64,000 nucleotides of DNA. Source: Kitagawia praeruptora. Taxonomy: Eukaryota; Streptophyta; Magnoliopsida; Apiales; Apiaceae. Within the stretch, counting starts at the first letter, position 1. Each line of letters opens with the position of its first letter. The notes under the pieces are model-generated. The model was not told the origin of the DNA, did not search any database, and saw only the letters and a list, made by a program, of their open reading frames with translations. Below, in pieces: positions 33,575 to 46,628 of this stretch. The stretch is from contig CM075348.1 of assembly GCA_037693485.1 (NCBI GenBank), positions 106,872,109-106,936,108 on the forward strand. The letters are read 5' to 3'. The position numbers and the translations under genes are program-made.

Positions 33575-34200
33575 AAGCAAGAAGATGTATCGAGATTTGA
33601 AAGAGAATTTTTGGTGGCCCGACGTGAGATGAGAAATTGCTGAGTGGATAAGCGAGGGTTATGTTTGTCAAAGAGTTAGAGCGGAACATCAGAAACCGAG
33701 TGGATTAATATAGCCAATAGATATTCCTAAGTGGAAGTGGAAACATCTTGTTATGGATTTTATAATGGGATTGCCAAAGACTAGAGCTAATCATGGTGCG
33801 ATTTGGGTTATCATTGATCGGTTGATGAAGTCTATACATTTTCTACCAATTACGAAAGATTCTCTTTAGATAAGTTAATACATTTGCATTTGAAGGAAAT
33901 AGTATCACGTTATGGAGTTCCTGTTACGATAATATCTAATCGAGATCCACGATTTAATTTAAGATTTTGGCGACAATTTCAAGAGTGCTGCGGAACTCAA
34001 CTTAAAATAAGTACAACTTACCATCCACAAATGGACGGACAAAGTAAAAGGAATATTCAGACCATAAAGGATATGTTAAGAGCTTGTACACTGGATTTTA
34101 TGGGAAGCTGGGATGAACATTTGCCACTGGTTGAGTTTTCATATAACAACAGTTATCACGCGAATATAAGAATGTCATCGTATGAAGATTGAATGGAGTA
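33575..34200 (+). pseudogene. Ty3/gypsy integrase core
   Basis: FWWPDVR and VCQRVRAEHQKPSGL mark the H2C2 region, followed by WKWKHLVMDFIMGLPK (first catalytic Asp). SNRDPRF carries the second Asp. STTYHPQMDGQSKRNIQT shows Lys where the third catalytic residue Glu (QSER) is expected, so this copy would be inactive even without its stops. The open stretch is 33884-34192. Confidence 0.85.
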
Positions 34201-34339
34201 AAGTGTAAATCATCCGTGTATCGGGAAGAGATTGGAAAAAGGGAGATTTTAGGACAAGAACTGCTCCAGCAGACGAAGGAAAAGATTGAAGTTATTCAGA
34301 AGAGGTTAATTACCGCCCAAGATCGATAGAGGAAGTTTG

Positions 34340-34704
34340 CTGATTTAAAAAGAGAAGACATGAGTTTTGAGATAGGAAATCAAGTGTTGCTTAAAATGTC
34401 ACCGTGGAATGGAGTTACGAGATTTAGTAAGAAGGGAAAGCTGAGTCCAAGATATATAAGACCATTTGAAGTTTTGAAGTTGAGATTCAGCCGGATTTAT
34501 CTTACGAGGAGCAACAGGTTGAAATTCAAAATAGGACTAATAGAAAGCTAAGAAATAAGACTGTTAGTTTGGTTAAGGTATTGTGGACGAGCCCTAAAGT
34601 TGAAAAGTCAACTTTGGAACTTGAGAGCGAGATGCTCGTAAAGTATCCTCATTTATTTACTTAGGTAAGATTCTGGGGACAGAATCCTTTTAAGGGGGGA
34701 AGGC
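34340..34704 (+). pseudogene. Ty3/gypsy pol C-terminal tail and PPT (downstream copy)
   Basis: Same content as 14800-15158: DMSFEIGNQVLLKMSPW, GKLSPRYIRPFEVLK, then, after a frame change, RNKTVSLVKVLWTSPKVEKS and an end at KYPHLFT. Followed by the PPT TTTTAAGGGGGGAAGGC and LTR A2. Confidence 0.82.
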
Positions 34705-35777
34705 TATAACGACCTAGAATTTTTCGCGCTTTTATAAGTGTTTATTTAGTCGTTAAATGAAAATTATGTGAATTATAAGATGGATATATTTTGTGAAGTC
34801 AAGGTATGTGTGAAAATCATGTTTATGTGATTATGTGATGATTGGTATGTGTCGTATATGTTCGAGGAATTTTATTTGTATTTTTAGAGCATTAAAAGTG
34901 TTTTTAAAATGCATTTTTATTCTTCCAAAAATCTTATAAAATCATTGGAGTTGTTTTAAATCATGAAATCTTTTGCATTATCATCTTTGTGATATTATTT
35001 AGTTTTTAAAATTGGTTGGAGTATTTAATTATGGGTGTAAGTATTTTAAAATGATTTTAAAAGCTTTATTGCATTTAAAAGCTTTAAACTTGTAAAATTT
35101 ATATAAAATCCATTTTTGACTCAAAAATACTTTTAAAATATGGGGATGTTTGTAAATTCCTAAATTATATTTTAAAATTGTAAAACTTATTTTTCCCTTA
35201 ATTTCTTATTTTATTTCGTTTTTAAATGATTAAAAACTGAATTTGTGGAATTTCAGCATTACTAAATTACGAAAATACTCCTGGCTATATTATTATACAC
35301 CGCCACCAGCCTCTCCTTCATTTCTTATCAGTTTATTCAATTACAACCTCAATCTCTTTTCTCTCTCTGATTTCTTGAGTCCAAAACCTTCAAATCACCG
35401 TATATTCCCTTCTTTAATCTTGTTATCATCTAAAATTAGTGAGTTAGATGATTTTGTTAAAAGTTCTTGAAGTTATATATTATATATTGTATGTATAGGT
35501 TTGGGGTTTTGATATACAAGGATTTGGGAGCCTCGATTTTGATATTGGAGGCTTGTATCATGTTTATGGAGTGGTAAAACGAAGCTTAAAGGTGGTTTGG
35601 AGGCTGTTCTCGGAGTTTTGACAAAACCCCACCGGCGGCCATGTCTTTTTCCGGCAAGGGCTGGTCGGTGGTGGTGGTGTGTTGGTTTGACAGCTTGTAT
35701 ATGTGATTAAGAGTAGATATATGTGGTTAAACTGAATTGCATGCAAGGGTTTTCATGTTTTTGCTTTTTATTAGAAT

Positions 35778-35778
<1 letters not shown>

Positions 35779-35847
<69 letters not shown>
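35779..35847. repeat. (AT)n microsatellite
   Basis: About 34 AT units. The same place in A1 (about 16597-16611) has only about 7. Confidence 0.95.
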
Positions 35848-35850
<3 letters not shown>

Positions 35851-37052
35851 TTTTATGAATTGTTAAGTGCTAATTGATATGTTTTGAAGATTGTCAGTTC
35901 ATTATTATTAAGGTACCGATTTGCATGTGAGTTATGTGGATTCGTAGTTGATTTTCGAATTTATATAGTAAGGAAATTGAATAAAATTAGTGTTATGTAA
36001 ATGATTGTTATGGAATTCTGCATTACTCTGTTTTGTCTGGTATTTTGTGACTTTTTATCCCCTGTTCTGGACAGTGGGTATATAATGAAAATGTTCTCCT
36101 CGGAGTCTAGTTTGTCCACGCGAAAACCTTGTGTCATTTAAGTTAACGAGTAAAAATTTATGCATGTTTTGGTAAATGTCGCGCATAGCAGAATTTTCAG
36201 TGTCCGATTTATATGTTATTTCAGTTCGTTTTTGACCTAACTAAAATGTTTTGGAGATGAAATATTTATGCAAGATTGTGTTTATATTCAGGAGGATGTA
36301 TACCAAATTTTGAATTAAAATGATTATTTTTCAATTTATTAAAAATATTTGAGTAAAGTGTGCGCAGTCGTGTTTTTAGTTCGAATCTTGTTTCTGATTA
36401 AGAAGGGTACTAATTTTGACGGAGTTGGATAGTAATTTATGAGTTGTAAGTATGAAAGAGAATTAGTAGTTGATTATGGATAGATTTGGTTATTGATTTG
36501 AGTCGGTTATGTTCCGACGGGATAGTTCACTTTACAAAGGAAATGCTGTCTGTTTTTCGTTAGACTTATAATTGTAAAATGTATAGTATTATAATAGAAA
36601 CAACTTGTAAAATGAGTTAACAATACCTGTTAAGTGCTTAAATGATTTATGTGATTAGTATGTTTTATGTGTTATGTGCTTAAGTGAATATTTGGCTATA
36701 CTAAGTTATGTTATAAATATAAGAAGTATGTGTTATACGTGTTAAGTGATAAAGCGTTATAGGATTCGTTGAGTAGAATAGAGTTAGATGATTAAGGGTA
36801 AAAGTATACTCAAGTAGTACCTTATCTGTATATAGGTGCAAGTAGGAGGACGGTAAAAGCCAATTCACGTGTAAATGGAATTTTAGAAGTGAGACGTTAT
36901 CGAAGTTAACGAGTACATTGATGTAAAGACTGACAACTTGTGGAGGAAAGACATAAGTGCAGTTGAGTAGAGACCGACGTATAAGGAAGTAGAAAATGAC
37001 GTAAGGTTGAATAACGAATCGATGTGTTGGAATCGAAACTACGTATATTAGG

Positions 37053-37283
37053 CAAGTGTTTATATTCCTCACTTATAAGTATTTTATAAGTGTTTATATT
37101 CCTCACTTATACTAGCTACCTACCAATTACTTGGAAGTGAAAAAATTTCGACATGATTATGAAAGAGACTATTAAGAATATGGATTGGATGGTTGATTAT
37201 GATGCAGAGATTGGGACATAGAAAGAGATATGTGAGATTAAGAATGATAAGTAAGTTTAATTTCAAGGATAGAAGCAAGACAA
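37053..37283 (+). repeat. Filler segment in LTR A2 copied from the internal region
   Basis: 37111-37283 matches 31912-32085 with few changes (ACCTACCAATTACTTGGAAG... to ...GAAGCAAGACAAG). Just before it, a word of about 26 bp (AAGTGTTTATATTCCTCACTTATA) is repeated twice in tandem. In A1 the corresponding place holds about 690 bp of ordinary LTR sequence. Confidence 0.85.
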
Positions 37284-38218
37284 GAAATTTGTTAGGAACT
37301 CCGTCAAAATGGTTTCTACGGATTCTTGACGATTGGAGAGACGGAACGAACGGGTAATGCCGGTTTCGTCAATTTTTGAGGTGTATTATTGTGTAGTTTT
37401 GGTCTATCCAGTTCGACACCTTTATAGGCCAATATGTTGCCTCTTGGGAACCCAAGCTATCCTAATTAGAGGAAATGTCCAGAGGGACTCTGTGTCCGGT
37501 ATGGGGACTTTATGGGCTGATCACCCGTATTATCTATTACAATTAAAGCTCCAATTAGTTTTCTTAAAATGATGATTTCTTTTAGTTACTGTGAAATGAA
37601 ATTGGTTTACCACTTGAAATGTTAATTGCTTTACATAGCTTTGAATTATCAACTGCTAGCCTATTTATTGAATGATGCCCTGTCATTATCAAATGCCAGT
37701 ATTGCTTATACTGTTTCCAGCATATCTATTTCTATCTTGTTACCAGTTGATCCCCTGTCATATTCAGGTGTCGGTATTAGTTATGTTTTGAAGAAAGAAA
37801 AGTTTCATCCTCTAATGGAAGTTGTATTACTCCATTCAATTAAATTAATCATTGATATTGTTCATCAATGGATTATCAAGATTTTGTTGTTTCACTATAC
37901 TATGAACTTGCTGAGCATTGTTGGCTCATTCTTGCATTATTTTCCTCCCCTTTCAGTTAGAGTTATGGATTGACTACCTTCGAATGACAATTCGATTGAG
38001 ATGATGAGGTATTCTCTAAAGAATAGATTTCAGAGTCAGCATGGACCGCGCTTCAGATAAGAAGGTATAGTAATTAAAATAGTTGTTGTAATTTAGATTT
38101 TTGTTTCATACTATAACCTGAGATCGATCCTTGTTGAGGGGTCGTCTGTATAATTAAGTTATACTTAATTATATTGGTTGTGGCACGAAATCCTAACCCC
38201 GGATTTGGGGGTGTCACA

Positions 38219-38808
38219 TGTTAACTCGAATAACTTGTAGAAGGGGGGGGGTTGAATACAAGTTATGTAATCGTGTCTGATTTTTGCTCGAATAAATAAA
38301 CAAGAACAAACAAATAAATCAAACTGTTTGTATTAATAAGATCAAATACAAACTCTACCAAAGGTGTACAAATACCTTTAGCAGCTGCTCTCAATACAAA
38401 TTTCTCTCTGTTTGTACTCTTGTATACTTACGATTACAAACCTCACGAACACTTTTTATAATGATATAGAGAGATTATTTATATTGCTACCTATCAACTA
38501 ATAACAGAAAGAACAATCTATACATGGTAATCTTCATGCACACTTCTTTCCATCTTCTGAATACAAGATCCTAAAGTATAGCCCTTTCCAATTCGGCAGC
38601 TTCGATACAGTCAGGGTCTATCATAGTCCCTGGAAACTCATAGTCCGTGACTCCAGTCTCTGATTGAGTACTGTTCACAATTTCTGCAGATCTTGAAGAA
38701 CTGATATCTCCTTAATCAAATGCTAAACCCTTTATAAGATCAGGGTATTACAAGAAGTGTAATGATACTCTATTCTACACATCACAACTCATGAATTTAT
38801 TCCTAACA
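38219..38808 (-). repeat. Diverged solo LTR of the copia-1/2 family
   Basis: TGTTAACTCGAATAACTTG...TTCCTAACA, the same ends as the copia-2 LTRs but 590 bp long and clearly more diverged. It abuts the last base of LTR A2. The 5-bp flanks (TCACA and ACATC) do not match, so no clean target duplication is seen. Confidence 0.8.
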
Positions 38809-39923
38809 ACATCTTATAAATAGCTGTCAAATGATCATGGCATCATATATATAACGACTTAAACGGAAACAGTTGCTAAAGCCAAACGAAAATTATGTCA
38901 TATTAATGCTAGTGACTTATCAGGGTCAAGGTTTCAAGTACAACATAAGACTGAAATATATAAAAAGTACATCAAAAGCCAGCTAACATGTCTTCCTATC
39001 CAGAGGGAATATACTACGTGACCGACATCACTACCAAAAGTAAAGCTACTACAACCTCCTTCTATACTAGAAGACTGAACTGGTCATCCATCCATCAATC
39101 TGCGTGGAAGCGCATCGCCTCCCTAACTCGGGTCATAGCCCTCGAAAGGACTCTCTTCGCATCACTGCTGCGGATCTTCCTGCTATGATGGGAACGTGGA
39201 AGCGCTCTGAGTCGGGTGAGAGCCCTCCTCTCAATCCTCCTCATCTATCTACCTCTAGAGTCTCTCCCCTAGGAGTATATCCTCGCTCGCCCCTCCTTAG
39301 CTAGCTGGAACCTCAACTCAGCCACTCGAGCCTCCGCTGCCACCAGGTCGGTGGTCATACAAGACACCATCGAGTCATACTCAGTGGCTCTAACAACCTG
39401 TAGTGGTGGACTAACAGGCTCACTCTCCGGGGCCACCTCAGTATCTGCATCCTCTAGAATAGGCTCCTCAGAGTCATCATCTAAATCTATGTCCCAATGA
39501 AATCCACTAGGGGGTGAATCTTCTCTGATGGGAAGAGGATGCATAGGGATATCAGTCCAAACCACCTCCTCGTCCTCAGGGTCTGCATCAGGGGTAGGAT
39601 CCTCCTCGGGATCATCATCTCTGGGATCCTCCTCCTGGCATGTCTCTCTCTCCCTCCTGCTGAGGGTCAGTCTCTGTCTCAATGTCCGGCTCGAATACAG
39701 CTCTCAAAAGGGCGTCATCGTGACGCTGCTCATGATCCTTAGGTAGATCTACATCCTCGGGTATATACACAAAAAAGGAAAAATGTTACTATCCTTGAGG
39801 TTCGGATAAGTAGTTCCCTTATTGGGCTTAAGGTTGTTAGGGCTATGTCCAATAGCCCGACCATGTTTCGATAATGGTTTGAGTCCTTAAACCTTCCTAT
39901 CATCTCTGATATTATAACCTAAT
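38809..39923 (-). mobile_element. 5' internal region of gypsy element D (minus strand)
   Basis: Lies downstream (in element sense) of LTR D and its PBS. It contains the leader and the start of gag. The left side is cut off at 38808, so pol and the other LTR are missing. Confidence 0.7.
39269..39682 (-). pseudogene. Gypsy element D, gag N-terminal region (acidic)
   Basis: 137 residues dominated by Asp/Glu/Pro (EEDPRDDDPEEDPTPDADPE), then a helical AAEARVAELRFQLAKEGRAR stretch. An acidic start followed by a helix is usual for Del/Tekay-type gag. A matching frame upstream (IPEDVDLPKDHEQRHDDAL) suggests the original start was further 5' and a frameshift intervened. Stop codon at its end; the capsid part is missing or decayed. 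Confidence 0.55.
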
Positions 39924-39935
39924 GCTCTGATACCA
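39924..39935 (-). other. Primer-binding site of gypsy element D
   Basis: TGGTATCAGAGC on the minus strand, an initiator tRNA-Met PBS 4 bp from the LTR end. Confidence 0.88.
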
Positions 39936-40180
39936 TTTCTGTAACACCCCTAGATCCGGGGTCGGGGATCCGGGTTGTCACTCTGTCCTTAATTCCCATT
40001 TTTAATAAACATTATTCTTAACCTTCAATTTATCATGCTGTGACCCCTCAATCAAACATAATATTCACATATTATAAGCTCAGAGATGAAATTAAATCAT
40101 TCTAAGTTATTACAACCATCTTGAAAAAGTTATTACAAACCCAAATTGCCATAGTCTTAAAAGTTCAAACATAAAAGGGA

Positions 40181-40435
40181 TTACCATCTAAGGCGGCATC
40201 TACGACCAAAAAGCGGTTTGGTTTTCAGAAACTTACACAAGTCATGCTTGTAAATAAATCTAACCAACCTAAGTTGTGGGATTGTGGCACTCCACTCGTC
40301 GCCAGTACGGAAGGTTATTCTACTCATCTGTGGTAATGCTACTGAGTGCGGCCTCGTCACCTGCCTCGTAAATAGTCTCCTAAACTGCTGACCGGTTAGC
40401 ACGCTTTTGCGGAGGGTCTGCCTTGTTCTTGCCAT
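40181..40435 (-). CDS. Short MAR- ORF in LTR D (84 aa), unknown
   Basis: Starts MARTRQTLRKSVLTGQQF. Shares MAR..QT.RK, RQVTRP and LVRFIYK.DLCK with the ORF at 6589-6792. A longer in-frame start exists at 40504, but the homologue begins at MAR. Upstream (minus) is the CTGTATTGCTCACTCTTGCTTT block and ACAACAACAG, which resembles a 3' splice site. Confidence 0.3.
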   Translation of the reverse strand: MARTRQTLRKSVLTGQQFRRLFTRQVTRPHSVALPQMSRITFRTGDEWSATIPQLRLVRFIYKHDLCKFLKTKPLFGRRCRLRW

Positions 40436-40744
40436 GCTTATCTGTTGTTGTGTAGTGGTATATATATAAAAGAAAAGCAAGAGTGAGCAATACAGCTCGG
40501 CCATATAATAATAGTTTTCAAAGTACTTTTATTATCCTAAACCATATGACATATCGTATACTGGTATTGCACCATCATTAAAAAAATTCATTCTTTATCC
40601 AGAAATATAACGAGGAATTTATGTCGTACTTTGAATAGTTCATCACTCTGTCAACACTATCGGTAATTGAGCACCTAGGCTTTCATTACAGTGTTACAGT
40701 ACAATTCCAATTGGAAGAATGGGATTATGCTGGAGCCTCTTCCA

Positions 40745-40800
40745 CGATATCTGGTGATCAACCAATGCCTCTGCTTTTCTACTAGTAGAAGGATGACGTT
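40745..40800 (-). promoter_or_regulatory. Palindrome module of LTR D
   Basis: TGATCA (40755-40760) and CTACTAGTAG (40779-40788), about 19 bp apart. The second has its central two base pairs changed jointly compared with CTACCGGTAG in B1, B2 and B3. Confidence 0.5.
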
Positions 40801-43800
40801 CCCTTATCGGGTTGCACAATGACCGTATATGGGCCTTAATATTTGGACAACACCCGATAGCATAGCCCCCTCTTCCTCCAATCCCCTAAAGAATCCTATC
40901 CATTATTGGAACAGAATTTAATCTAGTTCCCCAAGCACAAAGCTTGTTGACAGGTCTGGTAACAGTTCTATATCAAGCACAAAGCTTGTTGATAGGCTTG
41001 ATAGCATTTGATTAGCTTTATTTCCATGAATAACTGAGGAAGTAACTTTGACATGTGGGTTGACCTTAGTCCATAGATTTCATTTACTTAGGAAGCTCAT
41101 TACAAAACATAACTTGAGAGTTGGTCGGAGTTTTTGAGTACTTAGTCAAACCTGAGCCCCTCCTTACTAGGTAGTGTGTATTTCTATTTGTCTTATCGAT
41201 AGCGAAGGGAGAAAACATTATTACTAGCTCCCAAAACCTTGGGTTCCCGGGTTTTGATAAGTTTGAGCGAGATAGCGACACTTTAATGAGTGAAGCTATA
41301 CTCAGTGAAGAAATGGGAACCCATACTATTTTTAAATAATTTTCCGACGATCAGAAATATTTAAAAATAATTTTTAACGTCTTAAATAACTTTTAAAGTA
41401 ATTAATATGATTTTTAAATCATCCTGGAATATTTAATAAATATTCAAATAATATTTATTAAATAAATAATAAGCTTGGAATATTTAATAAATATTTAAAA
41501 AATATTTATCAAATAAATAATCATTCATAACTATTCTCAAATGAAAATAATATTCATCGTATTAATAAATATTCAATTAATGAATATACAAATAATATTT
41601 ATTAATATCACCAAAGGAATTTTTTATCCGAAAATATCCAATTTATACTTATTGGAATATTTTTAAATCGATTTGTACATCATATATCATCTCCGGTGAC
41701 TTCTGGTTTTTTATGTCCTTATCCGGATGAAATATCTCCGACTTCCTTACTAGAGAAAAGGGTATTATCATACCCTACTTGAGAGTCTTAACACATCATC
41801 GTATACATATATATGCATTTATGCATTCGTACTTACTTATCAGGTTTATATATCTTCGTAAATAAACCATACACCTCATGCTTATTCGAAATATACTTTT
41901 AAGCAGTTCATAACAGTTATATCACAACAACAACAGTTTAGAAATACTTGAAGTACAAGTTTCGAAAACTTGCATGATCGTGTCGGAATGGTCTGGGCTC
42001 TAGTTCTAGTGTGATGATCTATAACAACCAATAAGGTTTGGTTAGTTCGTTAAATGACCCTGTCGAATCGACTATTCACATAAGGACACAACTTCGTAAT
42101 GATACATCCATACTACACAATTGGCTTATTATAAGTCCATGATATCCTTTAACCACTTTCGATAATTATTGGTTTTGTAACGATTTTCGCTAGGGGTCAT
42201 TTTCAACGAAACGAAAGTTCGTCTCGTTTCAACGAAATGAAATTCTTTTTCTCACGTCTTCATAACTGTCCATGGAATTTTTAATCCAATTTTCATAATA
42301 AAAAACATCTTTTGACAGATCAATTATTGCTCTAAAGATAGCTTGTTTCTGCAGTTGGTTTTTCGTGCGCATTCTTGACTTGAACATTTTTGTAAAATCG
42401 AGATTTTCTTTTCTTTATCCAGAATTTTTACAGGATCTTAACAACGGCTGAGGCTACTCCTCATAAAATGTTCATAACATTATACCATTCGAAAGTGCCT
42501 CGTTTAGTTCCGCAAGGTAAGTAGTATCTTGCGAACTAGTCGTTTTAACCGGTTTTACTAAAACGAGGGTATCTCAAAATCCATAAATCGTATGAACATG
42601 ATCTTGGTGTCAAAATAAACTACAAAACAATTACTACTGGTTTATTGTCAAAAACTTGCAAGGAAAACATTTGTTCAATTCGGCATTAACTGCTCAAATG
42701 ATCTAATGAAATTTCAACTTTATAACGGCTATAAACCGAACATTTCCAAATTCCATGAACTCCATCTAGCCACTTAAGGCAACCATACAACATCAAAATC
42801 ATATAACCATCATCAAGGGTCTCTAAGACCAGTGGTAACATCCATTTATCACTACCTAAGATTTACTCCTCATTAAAGAGTTTATAACTTTAAAAACCAC
42901 TTAAACATGGCCAATCTTGCATCCAACTTCCATATTAACTTAAAAACTTAGAAACTTAAGATGGGTGTGAGACGTTATACCTTCCTTGGAGTCTTAAGAA
43001 CCTTGAACAAACTTGGTTATCCTTGGTTTGGTCTTGCTTAGTCTCTAGGAAGCTAAAACTTAATGATCTAAACAAGAGATTACAAGAATGTTACTATTCA
43101 TCACCATCTTCCTCAATTTTTATCACCTAGTAAACCTTGGAAATAAATCATGGGAAAACTATCTTACCTCTTTCTCACTTTAAGGAAGCCTTGGGAATTT
43201 TCTTGTGATTTTAGAACAAGTGGAGGTTGGACTTGGAATTTTGAATTCCTCATTGTTTTAGGAGGTGCCGAATGCTTTCTAGGGGGGGTGTGCTCTTGCT
43301 TTTGCTACTTGTAATATGTAATAAAATGACAAGTATATTCTGTATATATGGCGTACAGATCAGCCAACACCCAATGTCAATGCTAAAGTCCATTTCACTA
43401 TTGTCAATGCTAAAGTCCATTTCACTATTTTTCTTTTTGAATTTTAAAGTCATTTTCCATAATTCAAGGAACTATGTTGGCATATCTAGTTAGGTTTTTT
43501 TTTTGCTAAGTAGCATATCTAGTTAGGTTACTATATCCTTTAAGTTAGCTTGTAACTAGTACTTACTCTCTTGGTTACTAGAATGTCAACTTGCATGGAT
43601 TTGCATGAAAGTAGTAGCATCCTTAATATTTTCCATAATTATTTCTAGGTTACAAAAATAATTCCTTAGAAATAATTTCGGTGGAAAAATTTCTTAGAGT
43701 AGTCTTTAAACTTCCAACCCCTTAAATCTTTGTGGGTTTGTCTCATGAAGTTTTCATCTTTTGCTCCCCTTGATCTTGACATAATTATCTTATTGATCGA

Positions 43801-44010
43801 TACCTCGTAGAATATAAAAATTTTATATTTCGGGATTCTTCGATTTCTGGCGTCATTTGCAAACACTTATTTCGTTTGTAAAATCGTAAAACGAACTCGG
43901 TTTCCAAATATACATAATACATAAGTGGGAAATGGAAGTCACTTTTCATAAGTTCGAAATTACTATTCATTCATATTGTTTACGATAATGCAAAAATCAG
44001 GGTTCTTACA

Positions 44011-45688
44011 TACTCCCCTTTCAATGTACAATGTTACTCGAGTAGGGAATAACTGGGAAACTTCTATCCATCCTTAATCTCATTGTTTTACCGAGTTCCC
44101 AATTTTTAATCAAGATAGAAAATGACTAACTCTGATATCCATAGTTTCGAAATTGATGACCATTTACCATGAAACATATATATCTTATCAAAATATTCCT
44201 TTCTTTAAAACCATTTCATCTTTGAAACATACTTTTCATAAAATCTTTTAAAAACATTTAAGTTGATTGGAGTTTTTCCCTTAACATCGGACAATACGGG
44301 TGATCAGCCACGTAAAGTCCCCATACCAGACACGAAGTCCCTCTGGACCTTGAAATTGGGTTCCCAATTAGGCAACACATTAGCCTTTAATGCTGGACTA
44401 GGGGAACCACCCCTAACCTCTTACTCTAAACAAAAAGTGCTGGACTAGGGGAACCAACCCTATCCTCTTACGCTTCTCCAATCTATAAACAAGTTTATAA
44501 ATAATTTAAAACATTTCATTTTCAAGTCCTTTATACTCACTGATAATATATCAGCCCAGTATAAGGAATTTAAGAAAAAACAACTTTAATTGATTAAACC
44601 ATTTTCATTTACCAATATAAAAGACTGAGGGTCAGGGAAGCAATTAATATAAGGAATCATAAGCAACAAAGCAACAAGATTAAAATAAACATGGCATGGT
44701 TCTACAAGATTGAATCATAATCAACAAGGAAACATTTATCAATTAAGGAACAAAGCAATTATTAAGTTTCTAGAAATTTAACAACAAATTATAAAATAAT
44801 CCTTGAATAAAAAAATTTGAAGTACAAGGGAAAATTTGAGTAATGCAATTGTTATAAACAAATTAAGAGTCGGAGAACAAAACAAGGGTTAGAGTAGAAT
44901 TTAATTCAGGGGTTATGAAATTTGGTTTCGCTGGTATGGTTTAAAGGAATAAACATAAGGAAAAAGGCTAAGATAAAGCAAGGCATAAATTATAAGTCAA
45001 GGGTTATGGTTTAACAAGAAATAAGGTAAATAACGGGGTACATAAATTTAAATAATGATTCATAAGAATAAGCAAGGTACAGGTGGTTAAATAATAGTTT
45101 TTAAGAAACAATAAGGTATAAAGGGTTCAACAATAATTAAAAAGGAATGACAGTAATGTATAAGAATTTAAAAAACAATTTATAAGTAGTTCAAGGAATC
45201 TGAATTTCAATACAGGGTCTGAGTCACTTGAAATTACAAAAGAAAGGGGTGTAGACCCTAGCAAAACGATTTGGAAGAAAATCTTACAAATAATAGAGAC
45301 AGATTCACATCATTCAAAATAAATATGTAGAGTATAAATACTTACAAGAAGGGATTTGAAAGAACAAATGAAAAACAGAGGATATTTTACATCACTTGAA
45401 CGATAAGTGAGGGATTGTATACTTGCCTCAATACACGTAATTTTCAACTCCAACATTTCGATCCTTTACTCACTTTACATTAGTCTCTCCTTCTTTATAC
45501 GTTGACCTTTCTTCGATCACACATTTGTCTTTCGTTTATCACATGTCAATCTCTACACGAGCACACTCGTCAATCCCGATAATTATCTCCTTCCTCCATA
45601 TTCCATCTACACGTGCGCTGGCTCTTAGTCGGCCTCCTATTCGTACCTATAGAAAAGTAAATTACTACTTCAGTACGCGTATAACCAT
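44011..45688 (-). repeat. Inverted fragment of an A-related LTR
   Basis: Reverse-complement similarity to LTR A2: 44275-44400 with 37425-37535 (ACGGGTGATCAGCC, AAGTCCCCATACC, GTCCCTCTGGACC) and 45390-45685 with about 36810-37060. Diverged and with many indels. 44400-45380 is AT-rich without ORFs. Cut at 45688 by CACTA-1. Confidence 0.65.
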
Positions 45689-45800
45689 CACTACAAGAAA
45701 TCTCTTTTTTACCTACCAATAATTTACCTACCAATAAATATTGGTAGGTAAAACTTATTTTTATCTACTAATATTCTAAATTAACAACTATTAGTAGGTA
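45689..45800 (+). repeat. CACTA-1 terminal and subterminal repeats
   Basis: CACTACAAGAAA followed by four ACCTACCAAT-type boxes in both orientations; two can pair into a hairpin. Confidence 0.8.
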
Positions 45801-46184
45801 AATATCAAAATTAAAATCCAATTAGAAATAACATATTAACAGTAGGATGACTTATTTTTTTAAAGAAAAATAAAATGATGACTCGTCACAATTATTCCTA
45901 CGTGTCATGTACGAGGAACATTATTAATTATCACAATTTAGATCTAATTAAAATCTTAATTGCAAAAATACATATCCATGTCCTAATTACATCATTCTTC
46001 CCGTAAAACACAAAACATCATTCATTCCTCTCTACTCTGGTGCTCGACTCTGCTGGGGACGAACTTGGTGAGTCTCCGTCTTTTGTATTCTTTTAATTGA
46101 TATATTCATATTTGCTCATGTGTATATTCCATGAATGAATTATTCTTCTCTTCTCTTAAGTTAAATGCAGACAGCTACGATGGC

Positions 46185-46585
46185 TAGGGATGGCAACGGG
46201 TCGGGTCGGATCGGGTTTTTCAATATCCAGATCCAATTTTTTTGATTGGACCCGGACCCGACCCGGACCCGAAAAATACCCAAAAATTAAGACTCGGACC
46301 CGGATCCAATGGATTTCGGATCGGATCGGATTTTACCCGAAACTCGAATGTTTGGATTTTACCCGAGACCCGAACCCGAATTACTAATAAAATTATAATT
46401 AAAAAATAAATTGATTATTTGAATATTAATTGTAAATATTAATAATAAAATTATATAATAAATAATAATTAGCATAAAGTGCATGTAAATATTAATAATG
46501 AAATGATACAATAATTAGTGAAATTTATGTAAATTATGTATCATGGTTATAAAATTAAGTAAGATATTAATATATTTAATAATTC

Positions 46586-46628
<43 letters not shown>

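Larger units (their letters stand above)
34705..38218 (+). repeat. LTR A2 of gypsy complex A (3.5 kb)
   Basis: Runs from TATAACGACCTAGAATTTTT to GGATTTGGGGGTGTCACA. It pairs with A1. It contains an (AT)n tract (35779-35847), a 170-bp copy of the element's own internal region (37111-37283), a duplicated 26-bp word beside it, the TGATCA site (37518-37523) and the GCTGAGC...CTTGC block (37907-37940) that A1 has lost. Confidence 0.85.
39940..44010 (-). repeat. LTR D, 5' LTR of gypsy element D (4.07 kb)
   Basis: Plus-strand ends TGTAACACCCCTAGATCC...AATCAGGGTTCTTACA, similar to solo LTR C in ends and layout. Contains the palindrome module (40755-40788) and a MAR- ORF. A duplicated 27-bp word near 43380-43430 (TGTCAATGCTAAAGTCCATTT...) is a small tandem repeat. 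Confidence 0.82.
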
